A stretch of DNA of 64,000 bases from Atherinomorus stipes (GCA_023101725.1 JALJCO010007112.1:1-64000); one strand, 5' to 3'; positions 48,121 to 61,386 are shown, counted from the first letter of the stretch. Program-made: numbers and translations. The notes: generated from the letters alone by a model not told the origin.

Positions 48121-48715
48121 TGGGTCCTGCGCGCCCCCCCCAGAAGTCGGCATCCCTCATGCACACCGAGTAATGAGACACACAGGACACGTTTCTGGGA
48201 ACTTCATGTTGGAGCTCTCTCAGTCAGCATGCTTGACGCATGCACGTGCATAGATTGTCTGTTTGTGACGACATCACACTCTAACAGGTGACGCCATCAG
48301 CTGGACTGGAGTTTTACCGTCTCTTTCTATTGCGTCACGCCGTGATGACGACGGTTTTGTCCTCAAAACGTTTCAGAAAACAACCATGAGACCGCGCAGA
48401 GTTGTCGGACCCCTGCTGCCAGAATCCAGATCGTTCAAGTCTAGTTGGTTTGAGGAAACCCACGAGACCATGCCCTTACTCATGTGGTCCAAACATCTAC
48501 ATAATGTCACAGCTACAACAACAGCTAGCTAGAGGCAAAAACCTGGAGAAAGAAAGGAAGAAGAAAGCCTAGCCAAACCTGAGTGTGAATGACTGTCACC
48601 CTGCTACCAAACAGCACTGTGAACACAGGTCTGTTTCCTCATCGCCTCCTTGTCTGATGACAAAGCTAGCCACTGACTGCTGACTGGTGGACGGATCCTC
48701 TCCTGAATGCTTTAA

Positions 48716-49173
48716 AGTCACACAACAGAACTTTTAGCAGTTTTCTCAGTGACGCGCCCCCTATCGGTGGCTGAACTAGCATCCATCTTGTATCATACCT
48801 GTACTGTGACCTCACTCCAGCCGGGAAAAGACAGTCTTATCTCGTCTCTCATTCTGTCGCTTCCTCTTTTCCTCTGGTAATTTTTCCTTTTGTTTTTTTA
48901 CTGAATCTGACATGATGCACATTCAAAACACCCGCTGTGTTCATGTCTGGTTCATATCCGTTTGCTAGATGTAAGTGGCACGGTGCTGCAACCAATAGTC
49001 TGCTGCAATGTCACAGTCGCGTCCAAGATGGGGAACTTACATCGTGCAGTTTCTGAGCCCCGGGACGCCTCTGGGCAGTGAAGACTCGAAAACGCACATA
49101 ATGAATGTTGGTGTGCCATCAAAACGAGTCAGAAACGCAGGTTTTTAGGGTCTAAAAGTTACATTGTGTATCT
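48716..49173. mobile_element. TTAA-type element
   Basis: TTAA at 48712-48715 and 49174-49177. The left end AGTCACACAACAGAACTTTT and the right end AAAAGTTACATTGTGTATCT are inverted repeats. It is 458 bp; no transposase frame. Confidence 0.7.
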
Positions 49174-49379
49174 TTAACACTTGAGATAGGTTAATGATAT
49201 GCCAGCCTTCCTTAGCAGAGGTTAAACCTCATTTTGGTTTGATTTTCTTGAAGGGTTTTTGGGTTTCACACAATTCATACCACAGCCTAGCGAGTGTTAG
49301 AATTTTTATGTTTTCCTTTCCTTTCAGTTAATAGACAGTTTGGTAAATTGCTGCCGCCTTTGGAGGTAGTAACACCTAT

Positions 49380-49640
49380 CGAGACGATAGCTGCATAAAC
49401 TTTTCAAGTATTCAGAAATCATCACCCATTCCACGTCTGACCAGAGACTTGATAATGGCCCCCCATAAGGCCAATAAGACCGGATTAATTCCTAATCCTG
49501 ATAATTACAAAGTGCTGCTCAGAAGCCATATCTGGGATAGTTAAATACTCCACCTTTAAAATATATGAGGACCTGCTGCATGGAAGTGCACCGTCCCAAC
49601 AAGGACAAGCCGATGCTGCATGCCGAGCATGTGCAACAAC
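49380..49640. promoter_or_regulatory. candidate intronic enhancer with homeodomain motifs
   Basis: This is unique, non-repetitive sequence. It contains GGATTA (49482-49487), TAATCC (49493-49498) and TAATTA (49502-49507) within 26 bases, that is, two bicoid/Otx-Pitx type sites facing each other and a homeobox core. Enhancer function is inference only. Confidence 0.2.
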
Positions 49641-51670
49641 AGCAGCTCATCAAATATAAAGCCGCCCAGATAAACTAGAAAATGAGCGTAGGATTACTGG
49701 GACACCGTCTGGACTTCTACGATCAATTTTTACAGCCGACTCGATGCTTCCGACATGCCGTAAGTATATAAATAAAAAGACTCGTGGGATGCAAATTTGC
49801 AGATGGAGTGGTCTGTTGTGACTCAGCAGCTGTAAATGAGTTGTTCATCACATAAACAAGCCTGCGGCACTCCAGACAGCAAAGGTGACGCGGTGCTTTA
49901 GAGGATAATGGAAGGTGCGAGTCTGGAGGGGGGTCCTGTTGGAACTGCATTCAGCTGCCGTCAACAGGAGCACCTGGGGGAGTGATGAGCCACACTAAGC
50001 TAGGGAGGTCATTGGCTCAGAATAAATGAATAAATGTGTGTGTGATTATCCAGTTCAGCCATGTGCGTCTGTGTTTACTGCTCGAGTTAGCAGAGGACGG
50101 CTGCAGCAGATATTCTGTTGGGGAACAGTCACATCTATAATTCAGCATGTGAAACTGTTTTGGAGCTGCATCAGGACAGTCGAAGCATCCAGGAGAATAC
50201 CCGACCGTTTCCCACCAGCCTGACAGATTCCTCCTGCTTCTAGCCTGCTGTGGTGGGATCAACAGGCTGACACCAGAATGGGTTCACCAGTCACGACCTG
50301 CACAGTCCCCTGCATCAAAAACGTGACGTAGAAATGCTGAGTGTCAACACCGGCGTTTGCTCCCGGCATGGATCAGCATTTATTATCAATCCAAGAAGCC
50401 GAACTGGCCTCACAAGATTTCCCCTGCACATAAATGATGCTTTAGGGGCTTAAGTGGCCCATATCTTCTATCCAATCTTAAGATAATAAAGTTCTGGAAG
50501 AAATTCTGGATTATCTTTTCAGAATATTTGAAATTACATCAACTCTCAATCTAATTTCTGAGCAGATTTGAAAAGTATTGGGGCTGATAGCATCAGCTGC
50601 AGATAACTGTGAGTAACGCTCCCCTTCAGCCATGTTGTTCTGCAGAAAATCAGGGAGCTTGTCCAATGGCCGACCCCTCACTTTACACAAAACAGCTAGT
50701 CTTTGAGAGAGCAGAGCTCAGATGGCCAGAGGCTGCACTCTTTTTCCTTCCTGTCTGTGTGGTAGGATTAGGTCAGGCTGTCAGCCGTTTCAGACACCAC
50801 GACTAGCCACCACCACTCTCCTAACCAGGCCGTCGTCTGACAAGCCCTGCCTGCCTTTTACGCAAACCGCCGAGCACACTGGGCCCTCACAAGCAACACA
50901 GCAGCTCCCTATGCGCTGCATAAAAGGCGGCTGTATCTATTGACAGCCGTGTTTGTTATAGTTGCGCGTTAAGTGGGCCAAGCATGGCTGCGCTAATGCA
51001 CTTGCAGACATATAGGGTCAATACCAGCACCACTCTGAGCCCATCATCTGACAGCGGTGAAACAAGCTCTTACACATTCATGCCTGCTGAGATGCAAGCT
51101 GTGGTCTTCAAGTGTCATTATGTGGGGAGACAGAGAGCGTCAGCTGTCTCGATGCTCGCTGGAAACATGAGGCTGCAGCAGGCTGAAACATCTTGCACTT
51201 TCATTTGCATCTAAAAGATGTGGGAAGAAAAATCACAAAAAATGTTTATGTTCTTGACAGTGGTGGTTTCCGGTTGTTTGGGGGAGATTTGAATAGACAA
51301 CTTTATAAATCAGACATCAATGGCCTGACTCGCCACGGTAAGTCTCTCCCCAGATAATCCAGGTCATTCCAGCTTTCTGTTTGCAATCTTTTTGCTTGTT
51401 TCCAGTGAGGACAGCCTGTATCACCGCCCTCTGATGACACCATGCAGCCTATTTTTTTCACTTCAGGCCTGTTAGTTTAAATGTTTGCTTGATGAATGGG
51501 GGGATGGACCAAATGACCCCACTGAGCCAGCAAGCAAAGAGCTAAAGCGACTGACCAACATCTTTGCAAGTATTTGAATATACTTTTTCAAATATTTTAT
51601 TATTTGATGCTTTTATGAGATACATTTGAAAGTATGGATGCTGGTAAACATTTTCCTCTCTGACAACATA

Positions 51671-52289
51671 CAGTTGTGTGAAAAGTATTTGCCCCTTCCT
51701 GTTTTTTTTTTTTTGCACGTTAGTCACATTTATATGTTTCATATCATTAAACAAATTTAAATATTAGACAAAGATGACACAAGTAAACACAAAATGCAGT
51801 TTTTAAATGAAGATTTTCATTTGTAAGGGGGAAAATCTAAACCTCCATGGCCCTGTGTGAAAAAGTGATTGCCCCCCCTTTTAAAACATAAATTAACTGT
51901 GGTTTATCACATCTTTGGAAAGCTGAGTTCAATTTCTTTAGCCACACCCAGGCCTGATTACTGCCACACCTGTGCTCAATCAAGAAATCACTTAAATAGG
52001 ACCTGCCTGACAAAGTGAAGTAGACCAAAAGATCCTCAAAAGCTAGACATCATGCTGCGATCCAAAGAAATTCAGGAACAAATGAGAAACAAAGGACTTG
52101 AGATCTATCAGTCTGGAAAAGGTTCCAAAGCCATTTCTAAAGCTTTGGGACTCCAGAGAACCACAGTGAGAACCATTATCCACTGTATTTTGTGTTTATT
52201 TGTGTTATCTTTGTCTAATATTTAAATTTGTTTGATGATCTGAAACATTAAAGTGTGACAGAAATGCAAAAAAATAAATGACAGAACTG
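51671..52289 (+). mobile_element. Tc1-like transposon, internally deleted
   Basis: TA lies on both sides (51669-51670, 52290-52291) with termini CAGTTGTGTGAAAAGTAT and ...CAGAACTG. The left ~510 bp includes the start of a transposase frame at 52052 that encodes a Tc1-type helix-turn-helix N terminus (SKEIQEQMRNK, GSKAISKALGLQRTTV). It is cut near 52182 and joined directly to the right end. Non-autonomous. Confidence 0.85.
52052..52182 (+). pseudogene. Tc1 transposase N-terminal remnant
   Basis: About 44 codons of the paired-like DNA-binding domain of a Tc1 transposase, interrupted by the internal deletion of its element. The catalytic DDE part is absent. Confidence 0.8.
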
Positions 52290-53599
52290 TAAACCCAACA
52301 GGGAGAGAAAGAGCACATCCTACTTCAGCTCAGACAGCCCTTCCACTTCCTTTCACATTTAGAGCAGCGTGCAGCCATGCAGCTGTCAGAGCGGCTGATG
52401 CCAGCACTGACCTGCCGGTGATAACCTGCTGCCGAACAATGAATACTGCAGGAGGATCATCAGCGCAAACAGGAACCGGAGCATCTAAGAGCTCTCCCTT
52501 TTACAGCAGCTGTCATGTAAATGCACCTGAGTGATGGTTTCCTCTGGCTCAGGGTGTAATGCTGCTTTTATTTTAATATTACCTCCATCGAGCGGCTCGT
52601 CGAAGAAGTCTGCATTTTGCATTTGATCCTGTGGCTGATAAAACAGCATTTCACTTTTCATTTCCAAACCAGTTCAAAGAGATACTGCAGTACCTGACAT
52701 ATATGGAAATGGAAGCATGCCAGACAGAGAGTTAGCGACTGTGAGTTGAAAAAAGAGAAGTGTTTCAGAGAGAGACATTAGGTCATGTCCTCCTAAGACT
52801 AAATGTTACATCTTGGGGACATAAGAGGCAGCGGCCATGTTCCTGTAATGCTGCAACAGGAAACTGTGGCTATTACGAGTCATTAACCAGCAGCCTGGAG
52901 TTGCAGCCAACACTTGCACGATCGAACCCACAGGGGAACGATGTGGAGAGCACGGCCATCTCCGTCTGCCGCTGCATCCATGAAGGTGTTATGAAGAGGC
53001 AGGAAAAGTCCTGCAACTGCCACACGCTTGTTTTTTTTATCCTGAGGTGAGAGACTCATGACAGACGCGATGAAGGTGGGAGAAAATGGCTGCTGAGTGT
53101 AGCGAGTCACATGTCTGCGGGGCACTCTGTCTGCTGGCCTACTCGGGGAGTGGAGGCATAATGGTCTGGGTTGTTAGTGAGCACTCCAGTTGCAATGTGA
53201 TGGGAATGTTTTCGACAGCTTTCAGACACTTGGCACTAATGATGTTCTGCATGCCCTGCAGCCAGATAGGACTCTTTTTTTTCCCCAGTCTTCCTCCAAT
53301 CAGTCTGCTGGAGAATTTACCGGCAGCGACACAAACCCGTGGAACCGTGCCAGCCGGCAGACTGCTGTTTGGGTTAAAAGCTAGAATAATGCAGGATATG
53401 TACTAGAATCATGAGATTGATTCAGTCCTCGCTAGGCTATAAATTAGAAATTGTCACATTTTCTTGTAAGAAATGAAATAGTTAATGCAACTGTTGTCTC
53501 AGTATGTGACTATCATGTTTTAACCAGCACTCATAGTGATATGTTACCACCATCACAAGAACGGAAACACTGAAGAGTGGCTGAACGATTACCGATACA

Positions 53600-53742
53600 C
53601 GGTAGTGCAGTGGTTCGAGCCTTGGCTGGCTAGGGGGGTGTGAACAGTGGCCTTCCTGTGTGGAGTTTGCATGTTTTCCCCGCGTATGCGTGGGTTCCCT
53701 CCGGCTTCCTCCCACCATCTAAAGACATGCATGTTACGGCGC
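53600..53742. repeat. dispersed fish repeat (SINE-like core)
   Basis: The blocks ggtagtgcagtggttcgagc, ctgtgtggagtttgcatgtt and ctccggcttcctcccaccat are typical of a very common fish dispersed repeat with a tRNA-like head. Both ends are eroded. Assignment is from memory of the consensus. Confidence 0.5.
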
Positions 53743-54420
53743 TTTCAGACTGTAGGAACCTTTTGGAGTTCCTAGAACCTTTTTGGGAACCAGATCGTTT
53801 TTTTGTGCATTCGGACACATAGGAACGAGGGACCTCGGCCCTCAGTTCCTAGAACATTTTTAGCTCCTACTTAGGAATGTAACGATATGGAAATTTCATA
53901 TCACGGTTATTGTGACCAAAATTATCACGGTTATAATTTCTATTGCGGTATTATTGAAATACCCCACCAGCATCTTTAAAAATATCCAAAATGGGTCTAG
54001 TTATCTACTTCTGGAGATTTTTCCCCTTTAAAAAGGGGGAAAATATCCAGAGTACTGTCCACGTGGATGCCTTTGTTGCTCTTCACCCCATGTTTTCATA
54101 AATTAAACATTGCAAACTTGGACTGCTGCTGCTTTTCCAGGCAATAAACAGCATCATAGTGAGTTTTTCAAATTGCAGTAATAAGTCATAGTTTTAACGA
54201 TATTTAAAATTTGAAACGGAATTACTAGTTGCTGGGAATTTTATCACGGTTAATCATTTTATCAGTAATTGTTACATCCCTACTCCTACTCTGAGGCAGA
54301 GTCTTTTCGGGGTTACATTGGAACTGAAATATGTAGATGTTTGGTGATTGATAGAACTGGCAAGCCCTGTCCCTTGTGTGATCTCCGCTTCTTCTGGCCC
54401 CGCAATTTTTAAAAAGTCTC
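53743..54420. mobile_element. older DNA element split by family E insertion
   Basis: The sequence ggcgctttcagactgtagga ... ttttagctcctact up to 53871 continues after the family E copy at 54291 with ctgaggcagagtcttttcgg. The two halves read as one repeat interrupted by the nested insertion. Its outer right end is not clear. Confidence 0.4.
53872..54282. mobile_element. family E hAT-type MITE, copy 2 (nested)
   Basis: The termini TAGGAATGTAACGATATGG and CAGTAATTGTTACATCCCTA are flanked by a perfect CTCCTACT duplication (53864-53871, 54283-54290). It is 411 bp, the sister of 46180-46570. Confidence 0.88.
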
Positions 54421-55672
54421 ACAGCTGTTACAACTGTTTACCGAGATCGTAACAACAACAAGAACTATTACAATAGGAGTGTACCAATTCATTATTAAAT
54501 CCATCACAATGAAAAGGAAGGAGGGGGGGGGGAACTGCGTGCCTCAAAGGGACTTACCTGTATAGATATTGGTTAAATAAAATAAAACCGATAATACTTT
54601 TCCTGTGAAAGCTTGTCCCTAATGAAGCAGCTCCACGATGGGAAAAAAGAAAAAGCATTACCTCTGCCAAAGCTGGTACGTAGTCAACAGCGTGTGCAGT
54701 AACGGTGGAGTCTACTTGCGGTCATTCTGAGCACCAGCGACGTATGGCTAAATTATCCCGGCAGTAACCGTCTTTAGTCGTTATAACTGTTTTTGTCATC
54801 AGTTGAAGCCAAAATCAAAATAAATCGGGTTTACTGCGCAGCCCTGATCCCGAGAAACACCTTCCAATGTTTTCTTTCGTCTTCAGCTGGAAGTTGGTGG
54901 TTCTTTATTGACTGTTGGAAATTTGAGTTTGCATTGATGATGCTCCTATCAAGTCATTTCTATGGAAATGCAGGAGCAGATTGGGTTAGTAGCGCAGCCA
55001 GCGATAGGTGAGGGCATCGTTACAGCCAGTCAGACGGAGTGGACTGCAGGAACCAATCAATGAGCACCACTGGTCCCTGAGCGCCAGCACATAGGACGGG
55101 AGGGTTATTGTAAATCAATTGTTGGCCAATTAATTTCCATTGATGAGAATGAGAATAAAGATACTGTAATAAAATGGTGATGGCAGCCTTCAGCTGCAGG
55201 CAGTGGGGAGTTGGCAGGGGGGGGGGGCTCCCTGACTGTTGCTTTGCTAATCATGTGTGCAGTTATTCGTTTGAATATAATGGAAGTGTTTGCTGGACAG
55301 CGACGTTGTGTGTGTGTCGTCTGCATGAGGAACATCTCACGTGCCGCGCCGCCGCTGATTTAATCCCAGAGCAACACGGCCCGGCGGCGGTGGCAGATGG
55401 CTCGGTGAGTAGATTAAAATCTCTACAAAGCAGCCTCGCGCCAACCCAGACAGACACAGAAAGCGAGGGGACGGGGACACGCAGGTCCAAACCGGATCTG
55501 GGTGAAGACGAAACTAAATCAGATTTGTTTGGCTCAGAAACTGCAGACACACTGGCAAATACAACCTGTGACACGACAAACATCTGCTCCTTTAGCTTGG
55601 GAAATGTTAGGAAATGTAAGGAACCATAACTAAGGCATAATACACGTTATGTTTGTGCATATTTTCCATCTA

Positions 55673-56340
55673 CAGCTGTGTGAAAGTGTTTGCCTCCTTC
55701 CTGATTTCTTGTTTTCTTTGTTTGTCACACTTATATGTTTCAGATCATCAAACAAATTTAAATATTAGTGAACAATAACACAAGTAAACACAAAATGCAG
55801 TTTTTAAATGAAGATTTTTATCAATAAGGGGAGAAATAAATCTAAACCTTCATTAACTGTGGTTTATCACATCTTTGGAAAGCAGAGTTCAGTTTCTCTA
55901 GCCACATCCAGGCCTGATTACTGCCACACCTGTTCTCCATCAAGAAATCACTTCAATAGGACCTGCCTGACAAAGTGAAATAGACCAAAAGATCTTCAAA
56001 AGCTAGACATCATGCTGCCATCCAAAGAAATTCAGGAACAAATGAGAAACAAAGTCATTGAGATCTATCAGTCTGGAAAAGGTTCCAAAGCCATTTCTAA
56101 AGCTTTGGGACTCCAGAGAACCACAGTGAGAACCATTATTCACAAATGGTGAAAACATGGAACAGTGGTGAACCTTCCCAGGAGGGGCCGGCCGACCAAA
56201 ATTACCCCAAGAGCACAGCAACGACTCATCCAAGAGGTCACAAAAGACCCCAGAACAACATCCAAGAACTGCAGGCCTCACTTGCCTCAATGAAGGTCAG
56301 TGTTCATGGCTCCCCCATCAGAAAGAGACTGGGCATGTGC
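55673..56340 (+). mobile_element. Tc1-like transposon, 3' truncated
   Basis: The left terminus CAGCTGTGTGAAAGTGTTTG follows TA at 55671-55672. The body is close to 51671-52289 but keeps more of the transposase. The right end is not found; similarity fades near 56340. Confidence 0.82.
56012..56330 (+). pseudogene. Tc1 transposase fragment with premature stop
   Basis: A frame starting at 56012 encodes the N-terminal helix-turn-helix region and stops at TGA 56150-56152. The same frame continues with a GRPTK basic motif and EVTKDPRTTSKN to a second TGA near 56290. Further Tc1-like residues (SPIRKRL) follow in another frame. The DDE catalytic core is missing, so it is dead. Confidence 0.8.
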
Positions 56341-56636
56341 GACGGGAAAGTCTTCAACCAACACTCAGACCCGCATCTAATGACAACTTAATCAGCTCCA
56401 CTTCCAGATCCAGGTGTGATTTTCACTGAGGATGCTGCAGCCATGGCGACGAGATCTTACATGGTTGCTCGGAAACTTCTGACAAACTGATGCAACTACA
56501 TTTATTTCAGTTGTAGTCAGAAAATAAGTGAGGCTGATTATTCTTTATGTCAAATAAATATGAAGAACTAATCTTACAGATACTGGCTCTGTGACAGAAG
56601 TGTTAAATAAGCTGGTGGGGAAGACAGGGGGAGCAT

Positions 56637-56656
56637 GGGGGGGGGGGGGGGGGGGG
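56637..56656. repeat. poly(G) run, 20 bases
   Basis: Homopolymer. Confidence 0.9.
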
Positions 56657-57140
56657 TTGAATCTCTGCTGAAGTCATCCAGAGGGCAGGTTGAGCAGGGT
56701 GAAGTTGGGGTTGTGTTGTTTTATGCTCCAGCAAGAGAGGACAGTTGTGTCTGTTGGAGTTCACCAGAAGGTGAGCAAGCAGACCCTGGCCATAAACCAG
56801 TCTGAAGTTTATAGCCACTATTTGGGTTTGTTGTTCTGCTGCATTCTGGGAGATGGGGGGGGGGCAGACAAGCTAAGTGACGACATCGTAAAAACCAAAG
56901 GAAGGCTCAGGGTAAAGAAAAAACATGTGGCTCATAGGAGGCCGCAGAGACCTGGGGTCATCCAGGGAGCAGTTCTGGGTCAAGCTGTCCAGGTCAGCGT
57001 TGCCGTCATCCTGGTTTCAGTTCTTCCTCCGACTGAAGGCTGCGTCATGCCCCCCCCCCCCACCCCCCAGCCTCACAACAAGAGCGGAGGAAAAGCCTCG
57101 ATAGGAAAGAAAAACAGATGACATGTTGCATGTTTTCAGT

Positions 57141-57243
57141 GTGTGTGTGTGTGTGTGTGTTGCACTTCTTTCCTCACTGGAATCTGTCTTAATTAAAATA
57201 ATTGGTTATGCAGTCAGCGAGCGCCTGGGGGGGGGGGGGGGGG
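57141..57243. repeat. (GT)n microsatellite and poly(G) run
   Basis: (GT)10 at 57141-57160 and G17 at 57227-57243. Confidence 0.9.
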
Positions 57244-57580
57244 TTGCACTGCAAACATGTTCAGAAGGGAGATGGCCCGCAAGGGGGCGAGGTGGGGTTG
57301 GACGCTTTTCATTACACACCCTCAAGAGAAAGAGCGCTCTGTCACACTGGAGTGGGTTGCTGAACGGGCGAGTTCTGAGACGTCCCAGAGACTCGAGTCC
57401 GGACCCCCACATTACATTCCTGCGCTCCCGGTCCGACCTGCACCTCCAGACTGACTCAGCCGCCTGATTAACAGGTGATGAAAGCTAAACGAGTTGGAAG
57501 GAAGCGTGAAAACACATTAATAAACCTTGCAACGAGTTGCAGATCGCTGTTGTTGCCACAGCAAACGCAAAACACCGCAG

Positions 57581-57648
57581 TGCATGAGCACGAGCTGGCG
57601 TGCATGAGCACGGGCTGGTGTGCATGAGCACGAGCTGGCGTGCATGAG
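57581..57648. repeat. 20-bp tandem repeat, about 3.4 copies
   Basis: Units tgcatgagcacgagctggcg start at 57581, 57601 and 57621, with a partial fourth unit. Differences between units are single bases. Confidence 0.9.
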
Positions 57649-58829
57649 AGCACACTGGGCCTGCTTCCAGCTTCCCTCTTCGAGGGCCCGCAACGCCGGA
57701 TCGGCTGCTGTCTCATCAATCAGGTCTGTTTGGTGGGATGTGTTAACTGCCGCGCCTTCCTGGGAAGCTCCACGCCGCCACGTCTGGGCCGGCAGCCATG
57801 TCCCCCCCCCCGCAGCAGCAGCAGCAGCATGACATGGCCCAGCAGCTTTAGAACACCCCAGGTTGGTCCAGGTCTGGACATGGGACACCGCTGTCCATCA
57901 TTAACCGAGCTGGAGCCGTCGGACTGAACCCTCAGCTCTCTGAGGTTAGTTAGATAAAACCATCACAGCAAGCGGGCTCATTTATGGAAACACGGGAGAG
58001 GGGGAGACACCCCAGTCAGCCAGGACAGGTTTGTCCTGGTTTTTCCTCACGAGCATCTCACAAATGTAAAGTAGTTTGATCCTCATTTTTTATCTGGACC
58101 GACACTGTTGGATTACTGGATGTGACAGCCGTCAAACTCAGAACACGTTCACAGCAGCCTTTTAGATCCGAATCAGGGTCGGAAGGTCTGCTTTGTTTGG
58201 GGTATTGGATGTTGAATAAACAGGGCTCAGTCTGGATCTCGGGTTTCAGTGGGTTAATATTCTCAGTGGGTTTCTAAAACGGTGGGCATCGCTGGTAAAC
58301 GACCAAAACAAACATGCGTGCGTGTAGGACTTTTTAGAAACACCGAGACGACGAGGTGAAAGTTTGACTGATTTATGGTCAGAAAATGCATCCCAGTTCC
58401 TAGTAAGTACTCAGAAAAGTACTGCAGACCAGTTCCTAGTAAGTACCCACAGAAGTACTGCAGTTTTTAAAGTGATTAACTGTGAAAAGGAGGCTCCGGG
58501 ATGCTCGCACGATAAACTACATCAGCGTTATATAAAAAAGTGGCATGCTTGGAAGCAGCAGCAGCTCAGGCGACCAGACTCTGGCTCGATTGGCTAAAAT
58601 CCAGCGTGAACGCCATCTCAGTCCAGGAGATCACCCCCACCCACCAACCGAGCCAAGTCCCGAATCCAGCCGGGTCTAGCGGACTTTCCCCGTGTGGATG
58701 CTGATCCTGATTGATCCAGAACTGCTTCCTCCAGTACACTGATGCAGTAACACGTTAGTAGCAGCTGTCTCCCATCCTCGTTCTCCAGGATGCTCTGACC
58801 CAGTCTCATACATGAGCAACCACATCACC

Positions 58830-58862
<33 letters not shown>
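58830..58862. repeat. (TCA)n microsatellite
   Basis: Eleven uninterrupted trinucleotide units. Confidence 0.95.
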
Positions 58863-59269
58863 TTCACTAGACCAGCACTCAGAGTCAGCAGTTAACATCC
58901 GGTAATCTCGCACGTGTTTCACACGTTCCTTCTAGACGGCGGATGTTCGTCTGAAACGTCCAGTCAAAAGTCTGGACACACTTTCCCATCAAATCTGATC
59001 ACCATGGCAACCAGTAAACCAGGGCTTCTCTGGAGGATCGTAGACTAAACTGTTGATTCTGATTCAAAGCAGACTCTAGTGTGACAGATCCTCCATGACC
59101 TGTGTCTCTGCATGCGCACACACACACACCGTGCGCACGTGCACACACTCATGCACGTGGAGCAGGATCGCTGTGACCCGCCAGAGGAAAGATGTACGCC
59201 GCTCTTGTTTTTTCTCGGTCAGAGTGACATCTGTTTGTTCGTGGATTTGGCTGGATTTTCAGCATGCGT

Positions 59270-59296
59270 ATGTGTGTGTGTGTGTGTGTGTGTGTG
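59270..59296. repeat. (GT)n microsatellite
   Basis: Uninterrupted TG run. Confidence 0.95.
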
Positions 59297-59616
59297 GGAG
59301 AGCGCTGACAACACGTGCACGCCGATGCCATGAGAAGATGGGCACGGAGGCTGCGAGTGAGTCAGCCGCCTGCTTGCGAGCAGCCATGACCAGTGTGTGC
59401 ACACTTACGTGTACCTCGGTGCATCCGTGTGCCAGGTTGTGCTGGCTGCCACACCTCTGGACACACCAACCGTGTGCCAACACACACACATGCACCCACA
59501 CACGCACACAAACACATGTGTTGGCAGAGTTTGACTGTGGGAGTGCTTCTTCTGTAGCTGCATACCTCCACTAAGCTGCAGAGAGATGAACTGATAACAG
59601 ACAAGCAGGTACATGA

Positions 59617-59617
59617 A

Positions 59618-59645
<28 letters not shown>
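59617..59645. repeat. (CA)n microsatellite
   Basis: Uninterrupted CA run. Confidence 0.95.
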
Positions 59646-59648
<3 letters not shown>

Positions 59649-59751
59649 CAAAGAATCCCACACAGCTGCAAACACAGAAGACTCACAAAAATGACTAAAT
59701 CAAGAGTGCTTTGATTTAGTCTAAACATTTGCTTTCACACACCTGCTGACT

Positions 59752-59752
<1 letters not shown>

Positions 59753-59788
<36 letters not shown>
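59753..59788. repeat. (CA)n microsatellite
   Basis: Uninterrupted CA run. Confidence 0.95.
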
Positions 59789-59789
<1 letters not shown>

Positions 59790-60724
59790 AATCAGGGAAA
59801 TGGCAGAGTTGCAGCAGCATTCCTGCACTCACTGCTGACCTTTCACTCACTTCAATCTCTTAAATAAAATCCACTCCATCAATCCACCTCCGAGACTGCT
59901 CACACACCTCATCTCTTCCTCACACACACACCATCAATCACGTCAGCGTGCGCTAATGCACCTCATCTTTCATTCATGCCGAGGAAGCGGCGTGCACGGG
60001 CTGCAGCTGAAATGTGGGATTAGCTCAGTTGACTCTGAGCGAACATCGCAGCGGGGGTCGGGGGGGGTCGGGCATTAACGTCCCCCACCTGCACCCGGTG
60101 GCTGCCTCAGACTGACACCGCGCGTCTGTGAAGACGTGCATATTTGAGGTTTGATCTTGAGATGATGATGTCATTACATTCCAGTTTCAGGTGGATTAGA
60201 TGCCAGATTCAGCCATGAAGAAGAACCAAAACTACGACAGCAGCAGGTGCTGCACACAAACAATAGCAATGATAAGTTAGCTAGCAGCACGGATCCAGAC
60301 TCACAGTGTTCGTGAAACGCTGATGGTCGGCATTCGGACGCATCTTTGGGTCAATATTTACATTATATCAAATTTTTGGGCAGAATTTTTTTTCCCTCTA
60401 ACAGTCTGAAAACTGAAGTTGTAAAACTTTCAAGTCCCTGATTTAGTGAAAAATCCCTCAAAACCAGTCTGGTGATGCGTTTTTGAGTGTCGTTCTTTCT
60501 CATTTTAAAGTTAAAAAAATCTTAAAACAAGATATACTTTTTTTTTTATTTGAGAATTGCTAAAGAGCCTTTCTTATAAAATCTGGGATACTCTGTGAGA
60601 TATTTTCAATCGTTGCTCGCAGTTCCAACTCAAATTCTGCAAATCGGTCGTAGACTTCAAAAGTTCACAGCTTGTGATGTCTGTTCTCACACTGTACAAA
60701 CCGACGCTGGGATGTAATCTGACA

Positions 60725-60905
60725 CACACTCAAAAATAGAGGTACAAATTTGTACTTTATATTACTTTGGACCCTTTTTTTATAGTATATAGGTACTTCT
60801 GGCCTCATAAATACCAATATTGTACTTTTGAGAGAACATTTGTAAAAAAAAATGTACCTACAGGTACAGAAATGTTCCTGTCTTGTACCTCTATTTTTGA
60901 GTGGG
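60725..60905. mobile_element. family A MITE, copy 5, internally deleted (181 bp)
   Basis: Both termini are present (CACACTCAAAAATAGAGGTA and GTACCTCTATTTTTGAGTG), but about 390 bp of the interior is missing. Only the terminal block of one side is left, in the orientation of copy 3. TA follows on the right (60906-60907), CA precedes on the left. Confidence 0.85.
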
Positions 60906-61266
60906 TACTCACACTGTTCGTCCTCAAAGACAGGTCAGTGTCAGGAACAATCCCGACATGCAACGCAATAAATACAGCTAGTAGAAGAAGAAGACGATAA
61001 GAACAACAATAACAGTAGCAACAGTATGCTATCACCAAAAAACTGTGCTGCCTTGGTGATTTGTGCTCTTCTTTGTGAAGAATTCGCCAAAAAGAAAAGG
61101 CGATGACGTCGGAATTGGCTGATCAGACGTGGGCTGTACGGTCTGTCGGTTCCACAACGAGATCTCCGTCCAAATGACACGCCGGGTCTCCATGCTGCCT
61201 CTGGTTTACTTCAGTTTTTGTTTCACGCATGTGAAATGTGAAAATCTCTGAGGAAAGAGTTCTCAG

Positions 61267-61318
61267 TCTGGTCGTGGCTCCGCTTCAACGTGCGATTCGC
61301 TCACGAGCCACGACCAGA
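61267..61318. other. 14-bp perfect hairpin, 24-nt loop
   Basis: TCTGGTCGTGGCTC (61267-61280) is the exact reverse complement of 61305-61318. Not linked to a recognised element. Confidence 0.8.
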
Positions 61319-61386
61319 ATATCAAACAGGTTTGGTTTTCCTGTGACTCACGATTTCTGATCAGTTAAACTTCGCTGCTTTTCTGG

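Noticed and set aside
58364..58597. 35-bp direct duplication with a short frame
   Set aside because: Only two imperfect units (cagttcctagtaagtac and following); too weak to report as more than a local duplication.
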